Shown in pieces: positions 7,813 to 15,697 of a stretch of DNA of 64,000 nt. This DNA comes from Streptomyces sp. STR69 (GTDB lineage Bacteria; Actinomycetota; Actinomycetes; Streptomycetales; Streptomycetaceae): contig NZ_JALJRY010000001.1 of the NCBI RefSeq assembly GCF_024519455.1, positions 231,153 through 295,152 on the forward strand, given 5' to 3'. Each line of letters begins with the position of its first letter. Positions within the stretch are counted from its first letter, which is position 1. The notes under the pieces were generated by a model that was given only the letters and a program-made list of their open reading frames with translations, had not been told where the DNA came from and did no database searches. The position numbers and the translations under genes are program-made.

Positions 7813-8265
7813 ATGTCCCTCCCCCTGACCCGCCGGATCGCCCGTGCCGCGCTGCTCGTCGCAGCGGGAGCGGCAGCCGGGGTCGGTGCGGCCGGCTCCG
7901 CCAGTGCGGCCCCCTCCCTGCCGGCCACCCCGAACCTGGGCGCGCTGACCGCCCTGGACGGGGCGAGCGTCGGCAACACGGTCGACGGCGCGAGCCAGAA
8001 CGTCACGGGGGTCGCCGGCAAGTCCGGTGGCCAGACGCTGGAGAAGGCGGTGCCGGCCGCAGGGAAGACCGGCGGGAAGGTTGCCAAGACGGTGGCTCCG
8101 GCCGCGCAGCATGTCGCCGGGGACACGGCGGGTCAGGCCGGAGGCCTGCTCGGTGAGACGGCGAAGACCGCCACTGCGGGTGGTGGCCTGCCGACCGACG
8201 CCGTGACCAAGGGTGGGCTGCCCACGGCTCAGGAGTTGCCGCTCAAGGGTCTGCCGCTCGGCTAG
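7813..8265 (+). CDS. Small secreted Ala/Gly-rich protein
   Basis: 150 residues with a clear Sec signal peptide: basic MSLPLTRRIAR, a hydrophobic stretch and an ASA-type cleavage site near residue 33. The mature part is low-complexity, rich in Ala, Gly, Thr and Lys, with repeated A-G-K-(T/S)-G-G motifs, and no catalytic motif. Homologues in Streptomyces are sometimes called ATP-binding protein without support, probably because of the A-G-K-T-G-G strings, which are not a Walker A motif in context. The start ATG 7813 follows AAGGAGCATC. It has its own promoter and a strong terminator, so it is a one-gene unit. Function unknown; it is probably envelope-associated. Confidence 0.8.
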   Translation: MSLPLTRRIARAALLVAAGAAAGVGAAGSASAAPSLPATPNLGALTALDGASVGNTVDGASQNVTGVAGKSGGQTLEKAVPAAGKTGGKVAKTVAPAAQHVAGDTAGQAGGLLGETAKTATAGGGLPTDAVTKGGLPTAQELPLKGLPLG

Positions 8266-8278
8266 GCGCCCTGCGCCG

Positions 8279-8310
8279 AAGGGGTCCAGGGAGTTCCCTG
8301 GACCCCTTTT
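8279..8310. terminator. Strong hairpin terminator
   Basis: A perfect 14-bp stem (AAGGGGTCCAGGGA, 8279-8292, with its complement at 8295-8308) ends in TTTT. It lies between the convergent small secreted gene and dapC and could stop transcription from both sides. Confidence 0.88.
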
Positions 8311-8360
8311 GCGTTGTTCGTCGGCTTGCGGCCGGTGGGGGCGCGCCCCTTGGGGACGCT

Positions 8361-9455
8361 TCAGCTGAGCCTGTTTACAGCTGCCCGTACTCGCTCATCC
8401 GTCGCCGTCAACGCCACCCGTACGAAGTTCTCGCCCGCCTCGCCGTAGAAGTCGCCCGGCGCCACCAGGATGCCCAGGTCGGCGAGGTGAGCCACCGTGT
8501 CCCAGCAGGACTCGTCCCGTGTGGCCCACAAGTAGAGGCTGGCCTCGCTGTGTTCGATGCGGAAGCCGTGGCCGGTCAGCGCTTCGCGCAACAGCGTGCG
8601 GCGGGCCTTGTAGCGGTCGCGTTGTTCCTGGACGTGGGTGTCGTCGCCCAGGGCCGCCACAACGGCCGCCTGGGTCGGGGCCGAGGTCATCATGCCGCCG
8701 TGCTTGCGGATCTCCAGGAGCGGGCCCAGGACCGCCGGGTCGCCGGCCAGGAACGCGGCGCGGTAACCGGCGAGGTTCGAGCGCTTGGAGAGGGAGTGGA
8801 CGGCGACGATGCCGTCGTGGGAGCCGCCGTTGACGTCCGGGTGCAGGACCGAGACCGGGTCGGCCTCCCAGCCCAGTTCGAGGTAGCACTCGTCGGAGAA
8901 GATCAGGACGTCGTGCTCGCGGGCCCAGGCGACGGCCCTCGTCAGCTCGTCCTTGCTCAGCACCCTGCCGGTCGGGTTCGAGGGCGAGTTGAGCCAGAGG
9001 AGCTTCAGGCCCTCGGGGTTCAGGGTGGTCGGGTCGTCGTACACCTCGTAGTCCGCCCGGGCCAGGCGGGCGCCCACCTCGTACGTCGGGTAGGCGAGGC
9101 GGGGGTACGCGACGCGATCGCCCGGGCCGAGTCCCAACTGTGTGGGGAGCCAGGCGACCAGTTCCTTGGAGCCGACGATGGGGAGGACGTGGCGGTGGGT
9201 CACGTCACGGGCGCCCAGGCGGCGCTCCACCCAGCCGGTGAGCGCGTCGCGCAGGGCCGGGGTGCCCCAGACCGTGGGGTAGCCGGGCGAGTCGGCCGCG
9301 TCGATCAGGGCCTTCTGGATCAGATCGGGGACCGGGTCCACCGGGGTGCCGACCGACAGGTCGACGATGCCGCCCGGGTGCGCCGTCGCCGTCTTCTTGT
9401 ACGGCTCCAGCTTGTCCCAGGGGAAGATGGGGAGGCGGTCGGTGACTGCGGACAC
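8361..9455 (-). CDS. dapC: Succinyldiaminopimelate transaminase
   Basis: 364 residues, PLP-dependent aminotransferase class I fold. In the lysine/peptidoglycan pathway it transaminates N-succinyl-2-amino-6-ketopimelate, the step before dapE. Visible features are WLNSPSNPTGRV near residue 155, SDECYLELG near residue 190, and SLSKRSNLAGYR near residue 225, with the PLP lysine at about residue 224. The final Arg for the carboxylate is in the ENFVRVAL segment. GTG 9455 gives M-S-A-V-T-D-R-L-P and the usual length. It lies downstream of fdxA on the same strand, an arrangement also found in mycobacteria. Confidence 0.88.
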   Translation of the reverse strand: MSAVTDRLPIFPWDKLEPYKKTATAHPGGIVDLSVGTPVDPVPDLIQKALIDAADSPGYPTVWGTPALRDALTGWVERRLGARDVTHRHVLPIVGSKELVAWLPTQLGLGPGDRVAYPRLAYPTYEVGARLARADYEVYDDPTTLNPEGLKLLWLNSPSNPTGRVLSKDELTRAVAWAREHDVLIFSDECYLELGWEADPVSVLHPDVNGGSHDGIVAVHSLSKRSNLAGYRAAFLAGDPAVLGPLLEIRKHGGMMTSAPTQAAVVAALGDDTHVQEQRDRYKARRTLLREALTGHGFRIEHSEASLYLWATRDESCWDTVAHLADLGILVAPGDFYGEAGENFVRVALTATDERVRAAVNRLS

Positions 9456-9505
9456 GGTTACTCGCTCACTTTCTTCGATGCGACCGGTACGCCCGGTACG
9501 GCAAA

Positions 9506-9562
9506 CGCCTCGGCCCCGTAGGGCGCTGATCGGGCGTGATCAGGCCGTACGGGACCGAGGCG
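9506..9562 (-). terminator. Compound hairpin downstream of fdxA
   Basis: The outer arms CGCCTCGG/CCGAGGCG and CCCGTA/TACGGG form 14 base pairs around one C/A mismatch (9506-9520 with 9548-9562). Inside, CTGATC (9526-9531) pairs perfectly with GATCAG (9538-9543). It lies 22 bases beyond the fdxA stop and before dapC, so it may terminate or attenuate read-through into dapC. Confidence 0.65.
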
Positions 9563-9583
9563 GCGCGTCTGTGCGGGCCGCTC

Positions 9584-9904
9584 TTACTGGTTCTGCGGCG
9601 GCAGCGCGGCGACGAAGGGGTGGTCGCGCTCGATCAGGCCCAGCTTGCTGGCACCGCCCGGGGAGCCGAGCTCGTCGAAGAACTCGACGTTCGCCTTGTA
9701 GTAGTCCTTCCACTCCTCGGGAGTGTCGTCCTCGTAGAAGATCGCCTCGACCGGGCACACCGGCTCACAGGCTCCGCAGTCGACGCATTCGTCCGGGTGG
9801 ATGTACAAGGACCGGGAGCCCTCGTAGATGCAGTCGACCGGGCATTCCTCGATGCACGCCTTGTCCTTGACGTCGACACAAGGCTGCGCGATGACGTAGG
9901 TCAC
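9584..9904 (-). CDS. fdxA: 7Fe ferredoxin
   Basis: 106 residues with the complete seven-iron ferredoxin pattern. Cys9, 17 and 50 are placed for the [3Fe-4S] cluster. Cys21, 40, 43 and 46 are placed for the [4Fe-4S] cluster, with an extra free Cys25. This is the same spacing as Azotobacter ferredoxin I, shifted by one. It carries electrons in the cytoplasm, for example to P450s or oxidoreductases; the partner is not evident here. GTG 9904 is selected by the GGAGG site nine bases upstream and because the protein then begins V-T-Y-V-I-A-Q-P-C, as in the family. The in-frame extension upstream is unrelated to ferredoxins. Confidence 0.95.
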   Translation of the reverse strand: MTYVIAQPCVDVKDKACIEECPVDCIYEGSRSLYIHPDECVDCGACEPVCPVEAIFYEDDTPEEWKDYYKANVEFFDELGSPGGASKLGLIERDHPFVAALPPQNQ

Positions 9905-10044
9905 GCTGTCGTTCCTCCTCGATAGGGCGCTGGCGGGCCTCCGTAGGCTCCGCCGCCAGGCGCGCTGGAGCGCGGCGTCGTCCATGCCCACACCTAGTAT
10001 CTCCGTTCCGGGGCGTGATCCATACAGGAGGGGTGAACTGACCT

Positions 10045-11079
10045 GTGGAAATCTCTGCGGCTGGACGTCTTGAGGTCCGCATCACCGCTGCTGACGTGGG
10101 TAAACGGGTCTCCGTCCGGCGCTTGAGCGAGGGTGAAGACACGGCAGAGAAGTTCACCGACACGGTGGGTGTTCTCACATCATGGGACAGCGGTGTGCTC
10201 ACGATCACACGGAAGGGTGGCGACACCGTCCGCATTCCGGAATCCGCGCTGGTGGCGGGCAAGGTCGTACCGGCCGCTCCGGCCCGCCGGCGGGGACCTT
10301 CGGCCACCTACCGGGAGTTGGCTCAGGTCTCCGCGCGCGGCTGGCAGCCCGTGGAGAGCGAGCGGCTCGGCGAGTGGGAGCTGCGCGCCGCCGCCGGGTT
10401 CACCCGCCGCGCCAACTCCGTGCTCCCGCTCGGCGATCCCGGCCTGCCTCTCGACGAGGCCCTCACCGCCGTACGACGGTGGTACGGCGACCGCGGCCTG
10501 CCCGCCTACGTCCAGACCGCGACCGGCGCCGAGGGCACGCAGGAGCTGCTCTGTGCGGAGCTGGAGCGGCGCGGCTGGACCCGTGAGGTGACGGCCGAGC
10601 TGTGGGTCGGGGCGCCGGCCCCGGTCGCGGACCGGGCCGACCCGGCCGGGGTCGTCCTCTCCCGGGCTGCCGACGACGCGTGGCTGGCCCGCTATCAGCG
10701 CAAGGGGGTGAGCGAGGTGGCCCTGAAGGTGCTGGGCGGCGGACCCTCGGTGTGGTTCGCGACGGTCCCCGGCGAGGGTGCCGAGCCCGCGGCCATCGGG
10801 CGGTGTGTCGTCGACGGGCGGTGGGCCGGTTTCGGTGCCGTCGAAGTCGATCCGGCGCTACGGCGGCGGGGGCTGGCCTCGCTCGTCATGGCCGCGTTGG
10901 CCTCGCGGGCGCTGGCGGAGGGCGCGTCGGCCGCGTGGTTGCAGGTCGAGACGGACAATGCGGGGGCGCGGGCGCTGTACTCCGGGATGGGGTTCACGGC
11001 GCATCATGCCTACCACCACTATCGTGAGCCGGCCCCGACCGGTGGCACCGGTGACGCCGGTCGCGACGGTTCGTCGTGA
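10045..11079 (+). CDS. GNAT family N-acetyltransferase
   Basis: 344 residues with two parts. Residues 1-85 form a small beta-rich domain (GKRVSVRR near residue 20, then DTVRIPESALVAGKVV), resembling an SH3-like barrel. The C-terminal half has the GNAT acetyl-CoA signature: AVEVDPALRRRGLASLVM near residue 265 with the R-R-R-G-L-A pyrophosphate loop, then LQVETDNAGARALYSGMGF near residue 300. GTG 10045 follows AGGAGGGGTGA. Its stop overlaps the next gene's GTG in a GTGA, so the two are translationally coupled. The substrate is unknown. The partner SirB1-like gene gives no clear hint beyond shared regulation. Confidence 0.85.
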   Translation: MEISAAGRLEVRITAADVGKRVSVRRLSEGEDTAEKFTDTVGVLTSWDSGVLTITRKGGDTVRIPESALVAGKVVPAAPARRRGPSATYRELAQVSARGWQPVESERLGEWELRAAAGFTRRANSVLPLGDPGLPLDEALTAVRRWYGDRGLPAYVQTATGAEGTQELLCAELERRGWTREVTAELWVGAPAPVADRADPAGVVLSRAADDAWLARYQRKGVSEVALKVLGGGPSVWFATVPGEGAEPAAIGRCVVDGRWAGFGAVEVDPALRRRGLASLVMAALASRALAEGASAAWLQVETDNAGARALYSGMGFTAHHAYHHYREPAPTGGTGDAGRDGSS

Positions 11080-11954
11080 GGGGGTACGAGTTCGCCATGC
11101 CCGTTCCCGTTCCCTGTCCCCCGTCGCCCGAGCGGTCGGCGGACGTACGTGCCTGGTTCGCCGAGGAGGCACGGTCCGAGCGGCCGGATCTGACCACGCT
11201 GTGCCTGCTGGTGGGGGCGGTGGCGGACGGGGCGCTGGACGACGCGGGCATCGACGCGGCGCAGCTCGAACTCGACCGGCTGGCCGGGCAGTTGCCGTAC
11301 CGCCCCGGCGGGCCCTCCGCCTGGGCGGACGCGCTGCACCAACTCCTCGGTGTCCGCTTCGAGTTCCGCGGCACGCCCGGCGACTACCAGCGGCTGGGGT
11401 CCTCGCTGCTGCACGAGGTGCTGCGGCGGCGGCGCGGGCTGCCCATCCTGTTGTCCGTGGTGTGGATGGAGGTCGCGCGGCGGGCGGGGGCTCCGGTGTA
11501 CGGGGTCGCCCTGCCGGGACACTTCGTGGTGGGCTTCGGGCCGGCGGAGGAACAGGTGCTGGCCGATCCGTTCGACGGGGGGCGGGTGTTGTCGGGCGGC
11601 GATGCGGAGTTGCTGGTCGCGGGGGCCACGGGCGCTTCGCTGGAGCCCTCGATGCTTGTGCCCGCGGCACCTTTGGAGGTTGTGTCTCGTGTCCTGAACA
11701 ACATCCGGGCGTGGGCCGCTGCTCGGCCGGAGCGGTCGGATGTTGCCTTGTGGGCTGTGGAGTTGGCGTTGTTGTTGCCCTCGCACTCGGCTCGGTTGCG
11801 GTATGAGCGGGCTCAACTGCTGGTTCAGCGGGGGGATTTCCTCACGGGAGCCGCCGAGTTGGAGGCGTATGCGGAGGTGGTGGCGGTGGTGGATGAACCT
11901 GCAGCTGATCGAGTGCGGTGGCAGGCGCAAGCGGCTCGCGCCAGGCTGAACTGA
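11076..11954 (+). CDS. SirB1/transglutaminase-like family protein
   Basis: About 292 residues. The conserved core L-R-R-R-R-G-L-P-I-L-L-S-V-V near residue 125, followed by YGVALPGHFVVGF with the conserved His near residue 150, identifies the SirB1_N (transglutaminase-like, DUF1347-related) family. The C-terminal part, rich in Leu, Ala and Arg (SARLRYERAQLLVQRG), is TPR-like. The GTG at 11076 overlaps the stop of the upstream acetyltransferase; ATG 11097 (M-P-V-P-V-P-C-P) is an equally credible start with GAGGGGG upstream. The biochemical role of the family is not established. Codon use is less G+C-biased near the 3' end. Confidence 0.8.
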   Translation: MRGYEFAMPVPVPCPPSPERSADVRAWFAEEARSERPDLTTLCLLVGAVADGALDDAGIDAAQLELDRLAGQLPYRPGGPSAWADALHQLLGVRFEFRGTPGDYQRLGSSLLHEVLRRRRGLPILLSVVWMEVARRAGAPVYGVALPGHFVVGFGPAEEQVLADPFDGGRVLSGGDAELLVAGATGASLEPSMLVPAAPLEVVSRVLNNIRAWAAARPERSDVALWAVELALLLPSHSARLRYERAQLLVQRGDFLTGAAELEAYAEVVAVVDEPAADRVRWQAQAARARLN

Positions 11955-12014
11955 CTTTCGCCTATGCGCCGTTGAGCTGCCGTGCGTCTCGCGTCTACGG
12001 GTGCGCCGTGGCTG

Positions 12015-12040
12015 AGCGCGCGGTTCCCCGCGCCCCTGGC
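12015..12040. repeat. Dispersed Streptomyces repeat (TTCCCCGCGCCCCT type)
   Basis: GCGCGCGGTTCCCCGCGCCC followed by CTGG is a motif I recognise from very many Streptomyces intergenic regions. It sits between the convergent SirB1 and response-regulator genes, where no perfect hairpin terminator was found, and may contribute to 3'-end formation. Confidence 0.5.
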
Positions 12041-12062
12041 TGGGCTGCCCCTGGCCTGCGTT

Positions 12063-12677
12063 CTAAAGCCAGCCCTTTTCCCTTGCCGCCCGTACCGCCT
12101 CCGCCCGATTCCGTACCGCCAACTTCTGAATGGCCGTCGAGAGGTAGTTGCGGACCGTCCCCTGCGACAAGTGCAGGGCCTTTGCCAGTTCGGCGTTCGT
12201 CGAACCGTCTGCCGCCGCCCGCAGGACCTCGCGCTCGCGGTCGGTCAAGGGGTTGGCGCCCTCCGCCAGCGCCGCTGCGGCCAGAGTCGGGTCGATGACC
12301 CGCTCGCCCGCCAGCACCTTCCGTACCGCTTCCGCCAGTTGGGCCGCCGGGGCGTCCTTGACGAGGAACGCGTCGGCGCCCGCCTCCATCGCGCTGCGGA
12401 GGTAGCCGGGGCGGCCGAAGGTCGTCAGGACCACCAGCTTCACCGCGGGCAACTCCTTGTGGACCTGGGCCGCCGCCTCGATGCCGGTGCAGCCCGGCAT
12501 CTCGATGTCGAGGAGGGCCACGTCCACGGCGTGTTCCCGGGCCGCCGCCAACACCTCGTCGCCGCGCGCCACTTGGGCGACGACCTCGATGTCGTCCTCC
12601 AGGCCGAGCAGTGCGGCCAGCGCCTCGCGGACCATCGACTGGTCCTCGGCGAGGAGGACCTTGATCGTACGGCTCAT
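12063..12677 (-). CDS. NarL/FixJ-family response regulator
   Basis: 204 residues. The receiver domain (1-120) has the acidic pair Glu11-Asp12, phospho-acceptor Asp57 (ALLDIEMPG), Thr85-86 and Lys107. A LuxR-type helix-turn-helix fills residues about 139-190 (LTDREREVLRAAADG, then LSQGTVRNYLSTAIQKL). It is phosphorylated by the histidine kinase encoded just upstream, whose stop overlaps its ATG in ATGA. The operon starts with an ABC exporter, so it probably controls that exporter in response to envelope stress or an antimicrobial. The palindrome at 15602-15617 upstream of the operon is a candidate binding site. Confidence 0.93.
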   Translation of the reverse strand: MSRTIKVLLAEDQSMVREALAALLGLEDDIEVVAQVARGDEVLAAAREHAVDVALLDIEMPGCTGIEAAAQVHKELPAVKLVVLTTFGRPGYLRSAMEAGADAFLVKDAPAAQLAEAVRKVLAGERVIDPTLAAAALAEGANPLTDREREVLRAAADGSTNAELAKALHLSQGTVRNYLSTAIQKLAVRNRAEAVRAAREKGWL

Positions 12678-13891
12678 GCGGGCGATCCTACGTCCGCCGA
12701 GGAGACCGGAACGCCTGCGGGCACCCGTGCGACCAGCCGGAAGCCGTGTTTGAGGCGGGTCGTCTCCAGGGAGCCGCCGACCTTCGCGAGGCGCTCGGTG
12801 AGGCCCGTCAGGCCGTTGCCGGGGCCCTTGCCGGAGCCGGCCGAGCCGTTGTCCTCGACGGAGAGTTCGAGCATCGGGCCGTCCAACGTCTGGCGCCGGA
12901 CCAGTTCGACCACGCAGCGCTGGGCTCCGCTGTGCCGTACGACGTTGGTGATCGCCTCGCGCAGGGCCCAGGCGAGGGCGGACTCGCTGTCCTCGGGCAC
13001 GTCGGTGAGGTCCGGTTCGGCGGGGAGGTCGGCCGTGACGCCGGCTGCCGTCAACGCGACCTGGGCGCCCGCGAGTTCGCCGGGGAGGCGGGGGCGGCGG
13101 TAGCCGGTGACGGCCTCGCGGACGTCCACCAGGGCCTGGCGGCTGACCTGTTCGATGTCGGCGACCTGCTGGGCCGCCTTGTCGGGGTGGTCAGGGAGCA
13201 TCCGGCCGGCCAACTCGCTCTTCAGTGTGATCAGCGAGAGGGAGTGGCCCAGCAGGTCGTGCAGGTCTCGGGCCAGGCGCAATCGCTCCTCGTTCGCGGC
13301 CAGTTGGGCGACCGTGGCCCGCGCCTTGCGCAACTCGACCGTCGTACGCACGAGTTGTCGTACTCCCGTCATGGAGTAGCCGACGAGCAGCACCACCAGG
13401 AACAGGCCCCAGGCGTCGTCCAGGTCGTGGGCGTGCCAGCCGGTCAGCATCATGGCCGCGGTGGTCAGCGGGATCGTCCAGTACGCGGCGCGCAGCGGGA
13501 GGGCCACCCCGCAGGAGACGGAGACGTAGACGAAGAGGCCGATCCAGGAACCGCCGAGGGTGAGGGCCAGGGTGACGGCGAGTGCCCCGAGCAGGGCGAC
13601 CAGGGCGGCGACGGTCCAACCGGCGTAGGGGCGGCCCATGGTGCGGAAGACGACGGCCAGGTAGGCCGCGACGAAGGCCGTCCAGCCCACCCAGCCGGCC
13701 GCCGTGGCCAGGGTGGTGTGGTGACCGGACGTCAGGTCGTGCACCGGCGCGCTGAGGAAGACCAGCCACGGCACGACCCACACCAGCTTGCGCATCGCCT
13801 CGGAACGGTTGCGGGGCGGCTGGCCGATCCGCACCAGCCGGTCCGCCCGGGCCTCCTCCTCGGACCGCAGGTCCTCCGTCATCGCGCTCAC
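12674..13891 (-). CDS. Sensor histidine kinase (DesK/LiaS-like)
   Basis: 405 residues. After a basic cytosolic lead, roughly five membrane segments span residues 40-160. The HisKA_3 dimerisation box follows (RLARDLHDLLGHSLSLI, phospho-acceptor His near residue 211), then a HATPase domain with LREAITNVVRHSGA (N box) and VEDNG/GNGLTGL (G boxes). It senses through its membrane region, as in DesK and LiaS, with no large external domain. GTG 13891 overlaps the permease stop in GTGA; ATG 13882 is an alternative three codons later. It is part of the four-gene ABC-two-component operon with four-base overlaps at each junction. Confidence 0.92.
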   Translation of the reverse strand: MSAMTEDLRSEEEARADRLVRIGQPPRNRSEAMRKLVWVVPWLVFLSAPVHDLTSGHHTTLATAAGWVGWTAFVAAYLAVVFRTMGRPYAGWTVAALVALLGALAVTLALTLGGSWIGLFVYVSVSCGVALPLRAAYWTIPLTTAAMMLTGWHAHDLDDAWGLFLVVLLVGYSMTGVRQLVRTTVELRKARATVAQLAANEERLRLARDLHDLLGHSLSLITLKSELAGRMLPDHPDKAAQQVADIEQVSRQALVDVREAVTGYRRPRLPGELAGAQVALTAAGVTADLPAEPDLTDVPEDSESALAWALREAITNVVRHSGAQRCVVELVRRQTLDGPMLELSVEDNGSAGSGKGPGNGLTGLTERLAKVGGSLETTRLKHGFRLVARVPAGVPVSSADVGSPA

Positions 13892-14619
13892 GCCTTCAGC
13901 GTGTCCTTCCGGTACAGCCAGGCCGCCCCGCCCGCGAAGAGCGCGAAGTAGACGACGAGGAGGGTGATGTCCTTGGCGTGGGGCGACTGGCTCTGCTCGA
14001 TGGCCTGCCCCAGCGCAGCGTACGCGTGCGTGGGCAGCCACTTCGCGATGTCCTGGAGCCAGGTCGGGAAGGTCGAGGACGGGAACCAGAGACCGCCGAG
14101 GATGGACAGTCCGAAGTAGACGATCATCGTGATCGGGCGGACCGCGTCCCCGGAGGCGAGGTAGCCGATGGCGACGCCGAGCGCGGCGAAGACCAGGCTG
14201 CCGGCCCAGATCGCGCCGGTCAGCGCGAGCCACTGCCAGGCCTCCAGCCGTACGTCCTTCACCAGGGCGGCGACGACGAACACGACCACGATGGACGGCA
14301 GGCTGACCACGGCGGCGCTGGCCGTCTTGGCGAAGACATAGCCGCGCCCGGGCAGCGGGGTCAGCCGCAACTGCCGTACCCAGCCGTTCTCGCGCTCCTT
14401 GGCGATGCGCTCGCTGTTGCCCATCAGGACGGCGGTCAGGGCGCCGAAGGAGGCCATGGAGACCATGACGTACTTCGCGATGCTCAGGCCGGTGCCGTCG
14501 ACCGTGCCGGTCTGGTTGGAGACGAGCAGGAAGATCACCGAGGGGTAGATCACCGAGAAGAACAGGAACTTGCGGTTGCGCAGGGCGCGGATGAGTTCCA
14601 GCTTGATCAGGCTGTTCAT
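13888..14619 (-). CDS. ABC-2 type exporter permease
   Basis: 243 residues with six predicted membrane segments, the standard ABC-2 permease topology. It starts M-N-S-L-I-K-L-E-L-I-R and contains ERENGWVRQLRLTPLPG, the coupling-helix region typical of DrrB/YadH-like exporters. It forms the membrane channel with the ATPase encoded immediately upstream (ATGA overlap). It likely exports a lipophilic drug, lipid or peptide; the substrate is unknown. Linkage to a DesK-like kinase and NarL-like regulator is common for envelope-stress detoxification modules. Confidence 0.9.
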   Translation of the reverse strand: MNSLIKLELIRALRNRKFLFFSVIYPSVIFLLVSNQTGTVDGTGLSIAKYVMVSMASFGALTAVLMGNSERIAKERENGWVRQLRLTPLPGRGYVFAKTASAAVVSLPSIVVVFVVAALVKDVRLEAWQWLALTGAIWAGSLVFAALGVAIGYLASGDAVRPITMIVYFGLSILGGLWFPSSTFPTWLQDIAKWLPTHAYAALGQAIEQSQSPHAKDITLLVVYFALFAGGAAWLYRKDTLKA

Positions 14620-15551
14620 GACTGCTTGGCCTCCTCGGCGGTGGTGATGGCGACGAAGGCCTGCTCCAGGCCGAGTCCGGCGACTTCGAGGTTGCGGGGG
14701 TAGACGCCGAGGCCGTAGAGCGCGTGGACGGTCGCGTCGGCGTCGGTGGACTGGATGCGGATCGTCTGACCGGAGATGTCGACGGAGGTCAGGAAGGGGA
14801 GGGAGCGGATCGGCGCCTCGTCGATCTCGCCGTCCAGGTCGAAGGCGACCCTGCGGGCGCCCGCCTTCGCCTTGATCTCCGCGGAGGTGCCGTCGGCGAG
14901 CAGCCGGCCGCGGTGCAGGACCAGCACGCGGTCCGCGATGGCGTCGGCCTCTTCGAGGTAGTGGGTGGCGAAGAGGACCGTACGGCCCTGGTCGGCCTGT
15001 TCGCGCATGGTGGCCCAGAAGGCCTGCCGGGCGGAGACGTCCATGCCGGTGGTCGGCTCGTCGAGGACGATCAGGTCGCTGTCACCGGCGGTCGCGAGGG
15101 CGAAGCGGACGCGCTGCGCCTGGCCGCCGGAGAGCTTGTTGACCTTGCGGTCGGCGATCTGGGCGATGCCCGCGCGGGCGATCACATCGCCGACCTTGTA
15201 CGGCTTCGGGTGCAAGTCGCAGGCCAGCTTGACCAGTTCACCGACCGTCACCTCGTCCATCAGCCCGCCGCTCTGCAGCATCGCGCCCACCCGCCCGGCG
15301 ACGATCGCCTCGCGGGGGCTGGTGCCGAAGACGCTGACCTTGCCGGTGTCGGCCTGCTTGAGGCCGAGCAGCAGATCGAGGGTGGTGGACTTGCCGGCCC
15401 CGTTCGGACCCAGCAGAGCCACCGTCTCCCCCGGGTGCAGCACGAGCGACAGTCCGTCGACGGCCCGTACGTCGCCGTAGGTCTTGCTCACCTGGTCGAA
15501 CCCGACCACCGGGGTGGCGGTGGTCGCCGCTGTTGTCGTCATGGCACCCAT
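14616..15551 (-). CDS. ABC exporter ATP-binding protein
   Basis: 311 residues. Walker A GPNGAGKST is at residues 48-56, the signature LSGGQAQR near residue 145, Walker B LIVLDEPTTGMD near residue 165, and the switch His in ATHYLEEAD near residue 198. It energises the ABC-2 permease encoded next. Of two start codons, ATG 15551 and ATG 15542 (M-T-T-T-A-A-T-T-A), neither has a strong ribosome-binding site. It is the first gene of the exporter/two-component operon, so its upstream region carries the promoter and the palindromic element at 15602-15617. Confidence 0.92.
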   Translation of the reverse strand: MGAMTTTAATTATPVVGFDQVSKTYGDVRAVDGLSLVLHPGETVALLGPNGAGKSTTLDLLLGLKQADTGKVSVFGTSPREAIVAGRVGAMLQSGGLMDEVTVGELVKLACDLHPKPYKVGDVIARAGIAQIADRKVNKLSGGQAQRVRFALATAGDSDLIVLDEPTTGMDVSARQAFWATMREQADQGRTVLFATHYLEEADAIADRVLVLHRGRLLADGTSAEIKAKAGARRVAFDLDGEIDEAPIRSLPFLTSVDISGQTIRIQSTDADATVHALYGLGVYPRNLEVAGLGLEQAFVAITTAEEAKQS

Positions 15552-15601
15552 CGTCGCCGCCGGGGGCCGGTCCCCGGCAGTGTCGACGGTCCGGTGTGGC
15601 G

Positions 15602-15617
15602 CATGACAGATGTCATG
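15602..15617. promoter_or_regulatory. Candidate operator of the ABC/two-component operon
   Basis: CATGACA-GA-TGTCATG is a perfect 7-bp inverted repeat with a two-base spacer, centred about 58 bases upstream of the ABC ATPase start. NarL/FixJ regulators commonly bind such short palindromes, so it is a candidate site for the operon's own response regulator. No binding evidence is available here. Confidence 0.45.
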
Positions 15618-15643
15618 TCGTACGACCGAGGAGATGCCGTACG

Positions 15644-15682
15644 ACGAGGGGGCACCCGGCGTGGTGCCGGGTGCCCCCTCGT
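15644..15682 (-). terminator. Terminator of the Gly/Pro-rich membrane protein gene
   Basis: A perfect 17-bp stem (ACGAGGGGGCACCCGGC at 15644-15660 and its complement at 15666-15682) with a 5-base loop lies 15 bases beyond the stop codon at 15698. It separates this gene from the ABC operon downstream. Confidence 0.85.
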
Positions 15683-15697
15683 ACGGTCGGAGACGGC

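Noticed and set aside
9905..9991. In-frame N-terminal extension of fdxA.
   Set aside because: A strong GGAGG site selects GTG 9904 and the extension has no similarity to ferredoxins.
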